Shown: positions 1-9,536, numbered from the stretch's first letter. The stretch: DNA of 64,000 bases from an uncultured Paracoccaceae bacterium (GCA_947503765.1 CANNFA010000005.1:124001-188000), one strand, 5' to 3'. Program-made: numbers and translations. Notes: generated by a model from the letters alone, not told the origin.

Positions 1-84
1 ACGATAGAGGCGGCGGATGCCAGCGAAGAGAACCTGCTGCGCGCGGCCTACGGGTTGACCGAAACTGCGGATGTCCCGGCATGA
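1..84 (+). CDS. Sugar ABC transporter ATP-binding protein, C-terminal end (partial)
   Basis: Only the last 27 codons are in the window, reading in frame 1 to a TGA at 82-84. The segment EENLLRAAYG resembles the extreme C terminus of RbsA/XylG/MglA-type double-domain ATPases, which usually end with an acidic EE-x-(I/L)-(M/L)-x-A-A-x-G stretch. The stop overlaps the next ATG (81-83), a coupling typical of ATPase-permease pairs in sugar importers, and two RbsC-like permeases follow directly. No catalytic motif is visible, so the call rests on the tail motif and context. Confidence 0.6.
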   Translation, partial: TIEAADASEENLLRAAYGLTETADVPA

Positions 85-1031
85 ACCGGGTCCTCGGCAA
101 ACACGGCTGGACGCTGGGCCTGCTGGCGCTGCTGGTGCTGCTGTTCGGCATCACCCGGATCATCCAGCCGAATTTCGGCGCCTCGGGGCTGGACAGCCTG
201 TCGCGCGCGGCGCTGCCCTTTGCCTTTGCCACGGCGGCGATGGTGATCGTCGTGATCGCCGGCGGCATCGACCTGTCGGTCGCCTCGATGATGGCGGTGG
301 CGGGGGTTACGGCGGCGGTGCTGATGGAGGGCGCGGGAACCGGCGGCACGCTTTTCGCGGTCGCCGTGGTGCTGGTGGCCGGTCTGGCCATGGGGGCGCT
401 GAACGGCGCGCTGATCGTGGTGACGCGGGTGCCCGATATCGTGGTGACGCTGGCAATGCTGTTCGTCTGGGAAGGCGTGGCGCTGCTGATCCTCAAGGCG
501 CCCGGCGGCACGGCGACGCCCTGGCTGCGCGAGATGATCGTGGGGCCGCTGGTCTTTGCCTGGCTGCCCAAATCGCTGGTCTTCCTTGCCGTGTGCCTGG
601 CGGCGGTATGGGTGCCGCTGAAACGCTCGAAGCTGGGCCTGTCGATCTATGCCATCGGCAGCGACGAACTGGCCGCCTATCGCTCGGGCGTGTCGGTCGG
701 GCGCACGCGGATCGCGGCCTATGCGCTGTGCGGGCTGCTATCGGCCATCGGCGGGCTGACCCTGACCATGAGCACCGGCAACGGAGAGCCGATCCCCGGC
801 CCCTACCTTCTGGCCAGCGTGGCGGCGGCGGTGCTGGGCGGCGCGGTGCTGGGCGGCGGGCGCGGCGCGCTGCTGGGCCCGGTGATCGCGGTCTTCGTGC
901 TGCGGCTGGTGCGGATGGACCTGACGCTGGCCTCGGTCGATCCCAACGTGACCACCATCGTCGAGGGCACGATCATGGTCGCGGTGGTGATGCTGGGCGG
1001 TGTACTCGCGATGCGAAGGAGACGCGCATGA
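81..1031 (+). CDS. Sugar ABC transporter permease (RbsC/BPD_transp_2 family)
   Basis: Inner-membrane subunit of a ribose-type sugar importer, 316 residues. The protein is almost entirely hydrophobic segments and carries the family hallmark GGIDLS near residue 60, plus a Gly-rich GGAVLGGGRG element near residue 255. The ATG overlaps the stop of the upstream ATPase and its own stop overlaps the next permease by ATGA (1028-1031), so three or more genes form one unit. Two different permeases in a row suggest a heterodimeric channel. The substrate is not readable from sequence; the downstream Gfo/Idh/MocA enzyme points to a sugar or polyol. Confidence 0.88.
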   Translation: MNRVLGKHGWTLGLLALLVLLFGITRIIQPNFGASGLDSLSRAALPFAFATAAMVIVVIAGGIDLSVASMMAVAGVTAAVLMEGAGTGGTLFAVAVVLVAGLAMGALNGALIVVTRVPDIVVTLAMLFVWEGVALLILKAPGGTATPWLREMIVGPLVFAWLPKSLVFLAVCLAAVWVPLKRSKLGLSIYAIGSDELAAYRSGVSVGRTRIAAYALCGLLSAIGGLTLTMSTGNGEPIPGPYLLASVAAAVLGGAVLGGGRGALLGPVIAVFVLRLVRMDLTLASVDPNVTTIVEGTIMVAVVMLGGVLAMRRRRA

Positions 1032-2017
1032 CCCAGGCTGAAAGCACCGCCCTGGCCCGCGATCCCGCGCTGAAACGGATCGCCCGGTTCCTGGGCGACA
1101 ACCCGATGATCCCGCTGATCGTGCTGCTGCTGCTGCTGGTCGGGGTGTTGGAATTCATGCGCCCCGGCATCGTCAACGAACGCTGGATCGCCAACACGGT
1201 GAAATTCGCCATTCCGCTGGCGATGCTGGCGGCCTGCCAGACCATGACCATGCTGACCGGCGGCATCGACCTGTCGGCGGCGGTGGCGGCGACGATCACC
1301 GGCTTTGTCATGGCCACGCAGGTGCCCATCGTCGGCGTGCCCTGGGCGATCGTCATCGGGTTGATACCGGCGATCCTGATCGGGCTGGTGAACGGGTTCG
1401 GCGTGGCCTTCTGCCGGGTGCATCCGCTGATCATGACGCTGGGCACCGGGCTGATCGGCACCGGCTGCCTGCAGGTCTATCAGCGCTTCGTCCTGTCCAC
1501 CGGGTCGGTGGTGCCGGACAGCCTGGCCTGGCTGGGCACCGGGCGGACATGGGGCTGGCCCAATTCGCTGCTGCTGTTCGTGCCCTTCGCCGCGCTGCTG
1601 ATCTGGGGCCAGAAGCGCACCGGGTTCGGCCGCCTGCTTTACGCGCTGGGATCGAACGAGACGGCCTCGCGCATCTCGGGCGTGCGGGCATGGCAGGTGT
1701 ACCTGGCGCTCTACGCGCTGTCGGGGCTGGTCGCGGGGATCACCGGGCTGCTTTATGTCGGGCTGATCCGGGCGCCGTCGCTGTCGCTGGTGAACCCGCT
1801 CATGCTGCCCTCGGTTGCCGCGGCGGTGATCGGCGGCACCTCGATCTTCGGCGGGCGCGGCGGCTATTCGGGCACGATCCTAGGGGCGCTGATCCTGACG
1901 GTACTGGGCACGCTGCTGACGCTGCTGCAGATGCCCGAGGGCGCGCGCCGCATCCTGTTCGGCGCGATCATCCTGGTCGTGACCACCATCTATGTCCGCC
2001 TGACGGACCAACGCTGA
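1028..2017 (+). CDS. Sugar ABC transporter permease (RbsC/BPD_transp_2 family), second subunit
   Basis: A 329-residue polytopic membrane protein starting at the ATG that overlaps the preceding stop. The hallmark GGIDLS lies near residue 78 and the C-terminal GGTSIFGGRGG element near residue 270. It belongs to the same family as the preceding permease but is clearly diverged, so the two probably form a heterodimer. The gene is followed after 15 bases, with a GAGGGGAC ribosome-binding region, by a Gfo/Idh/MocA oxidoreductase. Substrate unknown. Confidence 0.88.
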   Translation: MTQAESTALARDPALKRIARFLGDNPMIPLIVLLLLLVGVLEFMRPGIVNERWIANTVKFAIPLAMLAACQTMTMLTGGIDLSAAVAATITGFVMATQVPIVGVPWAIVIGLIPAILIGLVNGFGVAFCRVHPLIMTLGTGLIGTGCLQVYQRFVLSTGSVVPDSLAWLGTGRTWGWPNSLLLFVPFAALLIWGQKRTGFGRLLYALGSNETASRISGVRAWQVYLALYALSGLVAGITGLLYVGLIRAPSLSLVNPLMLPSVAAAVIGGTSIFGGRGGYSGTILGALILTVLGTLLTLLQMPEGARRILFGAIILVVTTIYVRLTDQR

Positions 2018-2032
2018 CCGAGGGAGGGGACA

Positions 2033-3109
2033 ATGGCCGGATACCGCATCGTCGGCATCAGTTTCGATCACATGCATATGGGCGATCTGCTGCGCATGGT
2101 GCATGACCATCCGGGGGCCGAGATCGCGGGCATCTTCGATCCGGACCGTTCGCGGATGGCCGATGCGATTGCCGCCTTCGACATTCCCGAGGATCGGGTA
2201 TTTACCGATCTCGATGCCTGCATGGCAGCGGCCAAGGCCGATCTGGCGATCCTGTGCGCCGCGCCGGCCGATCATGCCGCCTATACCGAACGGCTGGCCG
2301 CGCATGGCGTCGATGTCCTTGTCGAGAAACCCTTCGCCGCCAACGTCACCGATGCAAGGCGGATGATCGCGGCGATTGACAAGGCCGGCCGGCGCCTCGC
2401 GATCAACTGGCCGCTGGCCTGGGTGGAAAGCCATGTTACCGCCAAGCGGCTGATCGACGAGGGCACCATCGGCGACCTGATCGAGGTGCATTTCCACGAC
2501 GGCAATCGCGGCCCGCTTTATCACCTCGCGGACAAGGTCGAGGTCAGCCCCGAAGAGGTCGAGCGGCAGAAGCCCGACAGCTGGTGGTACAAGAAGGCGG
2601 CGGGCGGTGGCAGCCTGCTGGACTACCTGGGCTATGGCGCGACGCTGGGCACCTGGTACATGAACGGCACGGCCCCTTTGGAAGTGACCTGCGTGGTCGA
2701 CGAGACGCCGGGGATCGAGGTCGACCAGCATTCGATCACCATCTGCCGCTATGCGCGCGGCCTGTCGAAGATGGAGACCCGCTGGGGCACCTTCACCGAT
2801 CCCTGGACGATCCAGCCGCAGCCGACCTGCGGCTTTGTCTTCGTCGGCAGCGACGGCACCATCGCCAGCCCCGATTATGCCGATCACGTCACCGTCCAGA
2901 CCCGCGCCCGGCCAGAGCCGACCCCGGTGCCGGCGGATCCTCTGCCGGAGGGACGGCGCAACCCGGTCGAATACGTGCTGGGCTGCCTGGCTGGGGGCGA
3001 GGCCATCGCCGGCCCGCTGGCCCCGGACCTGTGCCTGACCGCGCAGAGGATCGTCGACACCGCATACCGTTCGGCCAAGGAAAAGCGGACGCTCGCCCTT
3101 TTGCCGTGA
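2033..3109 (+). CDS. Gfo/Idh/MocA family oxidoreductase
   Basis: Cytoplasmic NAD(P)-dependent sugar or polyol dehydrogenase candidate, 358 residues. The N-terminal Rossmann half starts with RIVGISFDHMHMGD, so the usual GxGxxG turn is replaced by GISFDH. The family motif EKP occurs near residue 102 (VLVEKPFA), which in this family supplies the catalytic-site lysine. The C-terminal half is the usual alpha/beta substrate domain, and the length is normal. It is the last gene of the first ABC importer unit, which suggests it oxidises the imported compound. Substrate and product cannot be read from sequence; the N-terminal variant may mean altered cofactor binding. Confidence 0.85.
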   Translation: MAGYRIVGISFDHMHMGDLLRMVHDHPGAEIAGIFDPDRSRMADAIAAFDIPEDRVFTDLDACMAAAKADLAILCAAPADHAAYTERLAAHGVDVLVEKPFAANVTDARRMIAAIDKAGRRLAINWPLAWVESHVTAKRLIDEGTIGDLIEVHFHDGNRGPLYHLADKVEVSPEEVERQKPDSWWYKKAAGGGSLLDYLGYGATLGTWYMNGTAPLEVTCVVDETPGIEVDQHSITICRYARGLSKMETRWGTFTDPWTIQPQPTCGFVFVGSDGTIASPDYADHVTVQTRARPEPTPVPADPLPEGRRNPVEYVLGCLAGGEAIAGPLAPDLCLTAQRIVDTAYRSAKEKRTLALLP

Positions 3110-3166
3110 GGGGCGGCGATGGAGGGCGGCGACGCGCCCCCCAAGCCGTAAAACGCCTGCCCGCGC

Positions 3167-4486
3167 CTACCTGTACCAGAGCGCGATCTGCGGAAACGCG
3201 ATCACCAGGGCCAGTGCCAGTATCTGCATGCCGATGAACGGCAGCAGAGAGCCAAAGATCGTGCCCAGCGAGATGTCGGGCGGGGCCACGCTTTTCAGGT
3301 AGAACGCGGCCGGGCCGAAGGGCGGCGACAGGAACGACACCTGCATGTTCAGCGCGAACAGCACCCCGAACCAGATCGGATCGTAGCCCAGCGAGGTCAC
3401 GATCGGCGCGAAGATCGGGATCGTCAGCAGCGCGATCCCCACCCAGTCGAGGAACATGCCCAGCACCGCCAGGATCACCATCATCGTCAGCAGCACGAAG
3501 ATCGGCTTTTCCGACACGCCCAGCAGCAGCGATTCGATGAAGTCGATGCCGCCCATCAGGTTGTAGACCCCGATCAGCGCCGTCGCGCCCACGCCGATCC
3601 AGACGATCATGCCGCAGGTCCGCAAGGTCTGCAGGGACGAGTCGATCAGCATCTTCATGGTCAGCTCGCCGCGCACCAGCGTCGACAGGATCACCCCGAC
3701 AACGCCGATCGCCGACGCCTCGGTGACCGAGGCGATGCCGCCATAGATCGAGCCGAGCACGAACACCACCACCAGCAGCGGCAGGATCAGCCCGCGCAGC
3801 GGGATCAGCTTTTCCTTCAGGCTGGTATGCGATTCCTCTTCGGTCGGGACCGGCGCCTTGTCGGGAAACAGGTTGCCCATGATCAGCACATAGGCCGCGT
3901 AGAAACTGGCCAGCATCAGCCCCGGCAGGAACGACGCGGTGAACAGCTCGGCAATCGACACGTTGGCGGACAGCCCGAAGATGATCAGCACGATGGATGG
4001 CGGGATCATCGTTCCCAGCGCGCCGCCGGCGCAGACGATGCCGATCGCCAGCCGCCGGTCATAGCCCAGCCGCAGCATCTGCGGCAGCGCGAGCAGGCCC
4101 AGCAGCACGATCTCGCCGCCGATGATGCCCGACATCGCCGCAAGGATGACCGAGACCAGCAGCGTCTGCACCCCGACCCCGCCGCGCAGCCGGCCGGCGA
4201 CGATGCGCATCGCGTTGAACAGGTCGCGCGCGATGCCGGATCGGTCGAGGATCGAGGCCATGAGCACGAACATCGGGATCGACACGAACACGTATTGCAT
4301 GATGAACGAGTAGATCCGGGTGGTGACGATGGGCACCGCCATCGGCCCGAACCAGCCAAGCGCGAAGATCAGCGCGACAAGGATCGTGACGAAGGCCAGC
4401 GGCATGCCGGTGACCAGAAGCGCCAGCAGCATGCCGAACATCGCGATGCTGCCGCCGGAAATTCCCAGGGATTGAAGGTCAAGCAT
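3167..4486 (-). CDS. TRAP transporter large permease (DctM)
   Basis: Large membrane subunit of a tripartite ATP-independent periplasmic transporter, 439 residues, nearly all hydrophobic helices. Family signatures include SGIIGGEIVLLG, GALGTMIPPSIVLI near residue 170 and a late LSPPFGPAAFYLK segment. I start it at the ATG at 4486 (MLDLQSLG), which overlaps the stop of the small permease, rather than at an upstream in-frame ATG, because of the coupling and because DctM proteins begin close to the first helix. It pairs with the DctQ and DctP genes of the same operon; energy comes from an ion gradient. Confidence 0.92.
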   Translation of the reverse strand: MLDLQSLGISGGSIAMFGMLLALLVTGMPLAFVTILVALIFALGWFGPMAVPIVTTRIYSFIMQYVFVSIPMFVLMASILDRSGIARDLFNAMRIVAGRLRGGVGVQTLLVSVILAAMSGIIGGEIVLLGLLALPQMLRLGYDRRLAIGIVCAGGALGTMIPPSIVLIIFGLSANVSIAELFTASFLPGLMLASFYAAYVLIMGNLFPDKAPVPTEEESHTSLKEKLIPLRGLILPLLVVVFVLGSIYGGIASVTEASAIGVVGVILSTLVRGELTMKMLIDSSLQTLRTCGMIVWIGVGATALIGVYNLMGGIDFIESLLLGVSEKPIFVLLTMMVILAVLGMFLDWVGIALLTIPIFAPIVTSLGYDPIWFGVLFALNMQVSFLSPPFGPAAFYLKSVAPPDISLGTIFGSLLPFIGMQILALALVIAFPQIALWYR

Positions 4487-5075
4487 CGCCGGTCTGCGTC
4501 CCCATGTCGTCGTTGCCCGCATCGGCAAGCGGATCGCGCCGGATGTGGCGGATCGTCTGCAGCGCGAATTGCACGCACATCACGCACAGCATCAGGAACA
4601 GGAACGTCTTGACGACGGCCGGGGTCGGCGGGTTCCAGGCGGTGCCTGTGGTTTCCAGCCGAAACTCGCCCGTCGGGCGGAAGAACGACTTGTAGGCCAG
4701 CGGGTAGGACGCCCAGGCCATCAGCCCGGTCGCGGCCATGCCCACCAGCGAGATCAGCACGTCCAGCACCCGGCGGGTGCGCGGGCCGACCCAGCCATAG
4801 ATCAGCACGACGCGGATATGCCGGTCGGTCGCCAGGCAATAGACCCCGCCGAACGCGAAACAGACGGCGGTCATCGCGGTGGTCGTCTCGTGGACCCATT
4901 CGGTCGGCGCGTTGAACACGTAGCGCATCAGCACCTCGTAAAAGGTGAAGGCGGTGACGAACAGGAACAGGATGCCGAACGGACGGCCCACGCGGGCCAG
5001 CCGGGCCGACAATATGTCCTGCGGGATATCGGGCGGCTCGACGCGGACGTCTTCGATGCTTGCTGTGTCGTTCAC
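4479..5075 (-). CDS. TRAP transporter small permease (DctQ)
   Basis: Small four-helix membrane subunit, 198 residues, with the DctQ-type FYEVLMRYVFNAPTEWVHE segment around residues 45-65. It lies between the binding protein and DctM and overlaps DctM by eight bases. The loop between helices three and four is longer than in minimal DctQ proteins, as in keto-acid and mannitol/chloroaromatic-type TRAP systems; that subgrouping is an inference. A strong hairpin separates it from the binding-protein gene. Confidence 0.88.
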   Translation of the reverse strand: MNDTASIEDVRVEPPDIPQDILSARLARVGRPFGILFLFVTAFTFYEVLMRYVFNAPTEWVHETTTAMTAVCFAFGGVYCLATDRHIRVVLIYGWVGPRTRRVLDVLISLVGMAATGLMAWASYPLAYKSFFRPTGEFRLETTGTAWNPPTPAVVKTFLFLMLCVMCVQFALQTIRHIRRDPLADAGNDDMGTQTGDA

Positions 5076-5103
5076 GGGCGCGTCCCTCGCGGTTCCGAAA
5101 GGC

Positions 5104-5131
5104 GGGCCGGGCGAGACGTGTCGCCCGGCCC
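5104..5131 (-). terminator. Intercistronic hairpin between dctP and dctQ
   Basis: A perfect 11-bp stem, GGGCCGGGCGA paired with TCGCCCGGCCC, encloses a 6-base loop just 3' of the binding-protein gene. No U-tract follows, so it more likely stabilises the dctP message or attenuates read-through than fully terminates. Similar hairpins lie next to other binding-protein genes in the window. Confidence 0.6.
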
Positions 5132-5156
5132 CGTTGGCATCAGTGTCGCGCCGCGA

Positions 5157-6170
5157 TCAGAGCCGGCCCTGCGACTCGAGATACGCGGTCAGCGTGTCGA
5201 ACACCTTCTGGGCGTTCCCGGACTGGTCGGCATAGCTCTTCCACTGCTCCTTACCGAAGGCGCGGAACTTCTTGCGCTCTTCCTCGGACCAGTCGTGGAT
5301 GGTCACGTCGGGATCGGCACGCAGTTTCTCGGCGACCTCGCTGTCCTTGGCGCGCATCGTGGCGATCAGGTCGGTGGCGTAATCCTTCACCGATTGCTCC
5401 ATCATCGCGCGCTGCTCGTCGGTCATCGATTCCCAGGTGTCCTTGTTGATCGACACCTCGTTGAGCGGCAGCGAGTGGAAGCCCGGATAGATCGGATGCT
5501 TGGCCACGTCGTGGATGCCGAGCGAATCATTGGTCGCCAGCGTGGTCACGTCGGCGGCGTCGATCACGCCCTTGTCGAGCGAGGTGAACACCTCGGACTG
5601 GGGAAGGTTCACCGGCGCGGCACCGGCCATGGCAAAGGCCGACTGCACCATGCCCTCGGGCGCGCGCATCTTGACGCCCTTGAAGTCGTCGACACCGTCG
5701 ATCGGGATCTTCGAGGCCATGGCTTCGGCCGGCTGCGCCGCGGGGCCGATGAAGTGGACGTTATAAGGCTCGAGGATCTCGTTATAAAGCTCCGTGCCGC
5801 CACCCTCGTTGAAGAAGGCAAGCAGTTCCTCGGGCCGCGAATAGGCGCCCACGGGGTTGCCGATCAGCGCAAAGGCCGGATCCTTGCCGGTGAAATAGGA
5901 GCTGTCGGTGATATGCCCGTCGAGGATGCCCGCGCCGAGGGCGTCCAGCGTCTCGTTGTATTCGACGATGGAGCCGGCGGGCACCATCTTGGCCTTGATC
6001 TGGCCGTCCGACATTTCCGTCAGATGCTCGGCCCAGGCTTCCTGCACCTTGTAGGCGGCGGATCCGGACGGATCGCTGCTCTGGAAGGTCAGATCGTAGC
6101 TTTGCTGCGCCATGGCGGCGGTGGCAAAGCCCCCGGCCAGCGCAGCGGCGACGATGGTTCTTGCGAACAT
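5157..6170 (-). CDS. TRAP transporter substrate-binding protein (DctP family, TakP-like)
   Basis: Periplasmic binding protein of 337 residues with a Sec signal peptide (MFARTIVAAALAGGFATA, likely cleaved after AMA). The mature protein begins QQSYDLTFQSSDPSG and contains the DctP-type region DDFKGVKMRAPEGMVQ near residue 155, where the arginine normally binds the substrate carboxylate. The LIGNPVGAYSRPEEL and GGGTELYNEIL segments resemble the TakP/keto-acid subgroup; this is an impression, not a proven assignment. The ATG at 6170 follows a purine-rich GAGGAGA site. First gene of a three-gene TRAP operon, divergent from a sugar ABC operon. Confidence 0.88.
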   Translation of the reverse strand: MFARTIVAAALAGGFATAAMAQQSYDLTFQSSDPSGSAAYKVQEAWAEHLTEMSDGQIKAKMVPAGSIVEYNETLDALGAGILDGHITDSSYFTGKDPAFALIGNPVGAYSRPEELLAFFNEGGGTELYNEILEPYNVHFIGPAAQPAEAMASKIPIDGVDDFKGVKMRAPEGMVQSAFAMAGAAPVNLPQSEVFTSLDKGVIDAADVTTLATNDSLGIHDVAKHPIYPGFHSLPLNEVSINKDTWESMTDEQRAMMEQSVKDYATDLIATMRAKDSEVAEKLRADPDVTIHDWSEEERKKFRAFGKEQWKSYADQSGNAQKVFDTLTAYLESQGRL

Positions 6171-6497
6171 GGTAGTCTCCTCTCGAGTGTGGCGGTTCGG
6201 CGCGCGGATACGCGCCGCAATGCCCCGTTTCCTCCGAAACACGGGCGAGCGTGTACGACAATTCACGGAATGGCAAGGGGACCGGCGCCGCGATGTTAGC
6301 GGAAACGAACAACGCCGTGCGCCGCCGCCCACGCCCGCCCCGGGGATGCGAGTCTTTACATGTCGGGTGACTGTGCTAACAAAACACATAGTGCATGCAA
6401 TAGTCGCACTTTTCGGCCGGACTTCCACATGACGGCACGCGCAGGCCGGGCCCGAGCGCCGGGACCGCGGTGCCGCCCATCGAGAGAGGACTTGGAG
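6171..6497. other. Divergent intergenic region between TRAP operon and sugar ABC operon
   Basis: No convincing gene lies in these 327 bases. The left part must carry the TRAP promoter (minus strand). The right part carries a TGCATGCA palindrome at 6392-6399 within an AT-rich stretch starting near 6356, the likely control site of the plus-strand sugar operon. The ribosome-binding site GAGAGGACTTGGAG precedes the ATG at 6498. Confidence 0.6.
6389..6402. promoter_or_regulatory. Candidate operator for the double-winged-helix GntR regulator
   Basis: The bases TAGTGCATGCAATA form a palindrome with one mismatched pair around an 8-bp TGCATGCA core. A closely related, perfect palindrome lies in the promoter region of the GntR gene itself (12583-12594). 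The site is about 95 bases upstream of the sugar-binding-protein gene. Binding by the GntR protein is inferred from the shared motif. Confidence 0.5.
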
Positions 6498-7517
6498 ATG
6501 ATGAAACGGATTTTGACCGCGGCCGCGCTGCTGGCCGGTGCCGGTGCCGCGGCGCCGCTGGCTGCGCAGGACACCAGGGTCGGTGTGGTGCCCGGCGGCC
6601 CGCACCCCTATTTCGCCGCGTGGGAGGATGCCGCGAAGGACGCGACCGCGCAGCTTGACCTGGTGGCCGAGTACCACGTTCCCGCCGCCTGGGATCTCAG
6701 CCAGCAGAACGCGATGATCGAATCGCTGGTCGGCCAGGGCTTCAACGCCATCGCGGTATTTCCGGGCGATGCGTCGGGCACCAATGCGACGATGTCCGAG
6801 CTGAAGGATTTCGGCATCCCCTCGGTCGCCATCGGCGGCTGCCTGCAAGCGCCGACCCCGGCCGAGTTCTGCCTTGGCACGGATGTCTACCAGTCGGCCT
6901 ATCTGGGCACGAAAGAGCTGATCGAGGCGATGGGCGGCAGCGGCAATATCGTGCATCTGACCGGGTTCCTTGTCGATCCGAATACCAGCCTGCGCATCGA
7001 CGCGGTGCAGAAGGCCGCGGACGAGGTGGACGGGGTCGAGGTGATCCAGGTGATCGCCGATATCGACGCGCCCGAACCCGCCGACGAGAAGATCAACGCC
7101 TTCCTCGCCGCGCGCGGCGCCGAGGCGGACGGCATGATCTCGACCGCCTGGGTGCCCAGCGTGGTGGCGGCGACGGCGCTGCGCAACCTTGGCGACAAGC
7201 GCATCAGGATGGTGGCGATCGACCATGACCAGGTGGTGCTGGACGCGATCCGCGACGGCTTTGTCGACGGCACGATGCTGCAGAACCCCTACGGGCAAGC
7301 CTATATCGGCGCCTATGCGCTGGACCTGGTGCGCGGCGGCTGCACGGTGAAGCCCGATGCGCCGTTCGACACGACCGCGCAGACCGACATGTTCATCGAC
7401 AGCGGCACGGCCTTTGTCGACGCCTCGGCGGTGGATACCTATCAGGACACCATGATCGCCGTGACCGACGAGATCATGGACGGGTTCAAGGACACCTACA
7501 TGGATTGCCCTGAATGA
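6498..7517 (+). CDS. Sugar ABC transporter substrate-binding protein (Peripla_BP_4-like)
   Basis: Periplasmic binding protein of 339 residues. The start at 6498 (MMKRILTAAALLAGAG) gives a clean signal peptide ending PLAAQ and sits 4-5 bases after TTGGAG; longer in-frame extensions would hide the signal peptide. The mature protein begins DTRVGVVPGGPHPYF and has the alternating beta/alpha pattern of LacI/ribose-binding folds, with DHDQVVLDAIRDGFVDG near residue 240 typical of sugar-binding members. Its stop overlaps the next permease (ATGA). It heads a four-gene importer. A rhamnose-type sugar is suggested only by the nearby mutarotase. Confidence 0.86.
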   Translation: MMKRILTAAALLAGAGAAAPLAAQDTRVGVVPGGPHPYFAAWEDAAKDATAQLDLVAEYHVPAAWDLSQQNAMIESLVGQGFNAIAVFPGDASGTNATMSELKDFGIPSVAIGGCLQAPTPAEFCLGTDVYQSAYLGTKELIEAMGGSGNIVHLTGFLVDPNTSLRIDAVQKAADEVDGVEVIQVIADIDAPEPADEKINAFLAARGAEADGMISTAWVPSVVAATALRNLGDKRIRMVAIDHDQVVLDAIRDGFVDGTMLQNPYGQAYIGAYALDLVRGGCTVKPDAPFDTTAQTDMFIDSGTAFVDASAVDTYQDTMIAVTDEIMDGFKDTYMDCPE

Positions 7518-8575
7518 CGCGGACGGACCAGCCCGCCGCCACGGGTGCTGACCGCGAACGCAAACGCGGCGGCGCCGGTATGGCGGCTGGTCCGAAACCG
7601 GGCCGCGCCGCGCTCGGCTGGCTCGCCTCGAACGAGGCGGGCCTTCTGATGATCACCCTGCTGTTCGTGCTGCTGTTCTCGCAGCTCACGGCCGGGTTCA
7701 CCTCGCTGTTCAACCTCTATGCGCTGACCCGCGTTCTGGCGATCGACGCGGTGATCGGCTTTTCGATGATGGTGGTGCTGGTCACCGGCGGGCTCAACCT
7801 GGCGGCCGGCGCCATCGGCGTCTGCGGCGCGATGGCGGCGGGCTGGTTCATGCAGGCGCTGGGGCTGCCGGTCTGGCTGGCCCTGCCGCTGGCTTTGTGC
7901 GTGGGCGCGCTGCTGGGCGCGCTGAACGGCGCGCTGACGGTGTGGATGGACGTGCACAGCTTTGTTGTGACGCTGGCCACCATGAGCATCTTTTTCGGCA
8001 CGATGATCCTGCTGACCGAGGCGCGCGCCTTCAGCGACCTGCCGCCCGGCTATGTGGCACTGGCCAAGACGCGCTATGGCTTCTGGTCGGGGCTGCTGGT
8101 GGTGACGGCGATCGTCGGCGTGCTGCTGTGGTTGTTGTTCCACCGCACCACGCTGGGAAGGCAGATCCTGATCGCCGGGGCCAATCCGCGCGCGGCGGCG
8201 ATGTCGGGCGTGCCGGCGGGGCTGACGGTGATCGTGTGCCACGCGCTGTCGGGCGGGCTGGCGGCGCTGGCCGGGCTGATGCTGACCTCGCGCAACGGCG
8301 CGGCGCTGCCCTCGATGGCGGGGCAATTGGGGATGGACTGGCTGCTGCCGGCCTTCCTGGCGCCTATCCTGGGCGGCACGCTGCTGACCGGCGGCACGGT
8401 GTCGGTGGCGGGCACCTTCCTGGGCGCGGCGCTGGTGACGGTGCTGACCAACGGGCTGCTGCAATTGCAGGTCGGTGAATTCTGGATCCAGGCATTCCTG
8501 GGGGCGATCCTGCTGATCGCGGTGGCGCTGGACCGGCTGCGCGCGGTCTGGATCGAACGGAGGCGGGTGCGATGA
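7514..8575 (+). CDS. Sugar ABC transporter permease (RbsC family)
   Basis: Inner-membrane permease of 353 residues. About 35 hydrophilic N-terminal residues precede the first helix, which is longer than usual. The family hallmark appears as GGLNLAAG near residue 93, a variant of GGIDLS, and the C-terminal half has ILGGTLLTGGTVSV. Both ends overlap their neighbours by ATGA, so it is co-translated with the binding protein and the second permease. Confidence 0.87.
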   Translation: MTRTDQPAATGADRERKRGGAGMAAGPKPGRAALGWLASNEAGLLMITLLFVLLFSQLTAGFTSLFNLYALTRVLAIDAVIGFSMMVVLVTGGLNLAAGAIGVCGAMAAGWFMQALGLPVWLALPLALCVGALLGALNGALTVWMDVHSFVVTLATMSIFFGTMILLTEARAFSDLPPGYVALAKTRYGFWSGLLVVTAIVGVLLWLLFHRTTLGRQILIAGANPRAAAMSGVPAGLTVIVCHALSGGLAALAGLMLTSRNGAALPSMAGQLGMDWLLPAFLAPILGGTLLTGGTVSVAGTFLGAALVTVLTNGLLQLQVGEFWIQAFLGAILLIAVALDRLRAVWIERRRVR

Positions 8576-9536
8576 GCGATCAGGGCGTGACCATGCCGCG
8601 CGCGGTGCTGTCCGGGCTGCGCCGGCACGAATGGCTGGGCCTTGCCGCGGTGCTGGTCCTTGGCATCGTGGCGATGGCGGCGACGCAGCCGGCCTTCCTG
8701 TCGACCTACAACATCTACATCATGCTGACCGCCTTCTCGCTGTCGGTGCTGATCGCGCTGTCGCAGATGGTGATCCTGGCGATCGGCCAGCTGAACCTGT
8801 CGGTCGGCGGGCTGGGCGGGCTGGCGGCGGTGATCTTTGCCGGCGCGATGGACGTGCTGGGCCTGCCGGTGCCGCTGGCGATCCTTGCCGGCTTGGCGGT
8901 CGGGCTGCTGGGCGGGCTGATCAACGGGATCGTCACCTGGCGCACCGGGCTGAACGCCTTCATCGTGACGCTGGCGACGCTGTCGATCTTCAAGGGCGTC
9001 AATATCGGCCTGACCGAGGCGCAGCCCTTCTACGGCATCGCCGAGCCGGTCAAGTGGTTCGGCAATGCCCGGTTGGGCGCGCTGCCGGCGCTGCTGCTGG
9101 TCAGCGGGCCGGTGGTGATCCTGACCGGCGTGATCCTGGCGCGCACGATGTTCGGGCGGCACCTGCTGGCGGTCGGCGGCAACCAGCAGGCGGCGGCGCT
9201 GTCGGGCGTGGGTGTCGGGCGGATCATCGTGCTGGCGCATGTCGCCTCGGGCGGGCTGGCGGCGATGGCCGGCATGCTGGCGGTGGCGCGGCTGCAACTG
9301 GGTCAGCCGACGATCGGCGACGACTGGCTGATCGTGTCCTTCGCCGCCCCGGTGATCGGCGGCGCGGTGCTGGCGGGCGGGCATGTGTCGGTGATCGGCA
9401 CCTGCCTGGGCGTGGCGATCATCACGCTGATCAACAACGCGCTGGTGTTGCTGCGGGTCGATCCCTTCGCGGTGCAATTGCTGCTGGGCTTCCTGATCCT
9501 GTTCGCGGTCGGGCTTGGCCGGGTCAGGAGCGGGCG

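Noticed and set aside
6392-6399. TGCATGCA as a BoxR-type TGCA repeat site
   Set aside because: The two TGCA units are adjacent with no six-base spacer, the gene downstream is a sugar importer, and the same palindrome recurs at the GntR gene.
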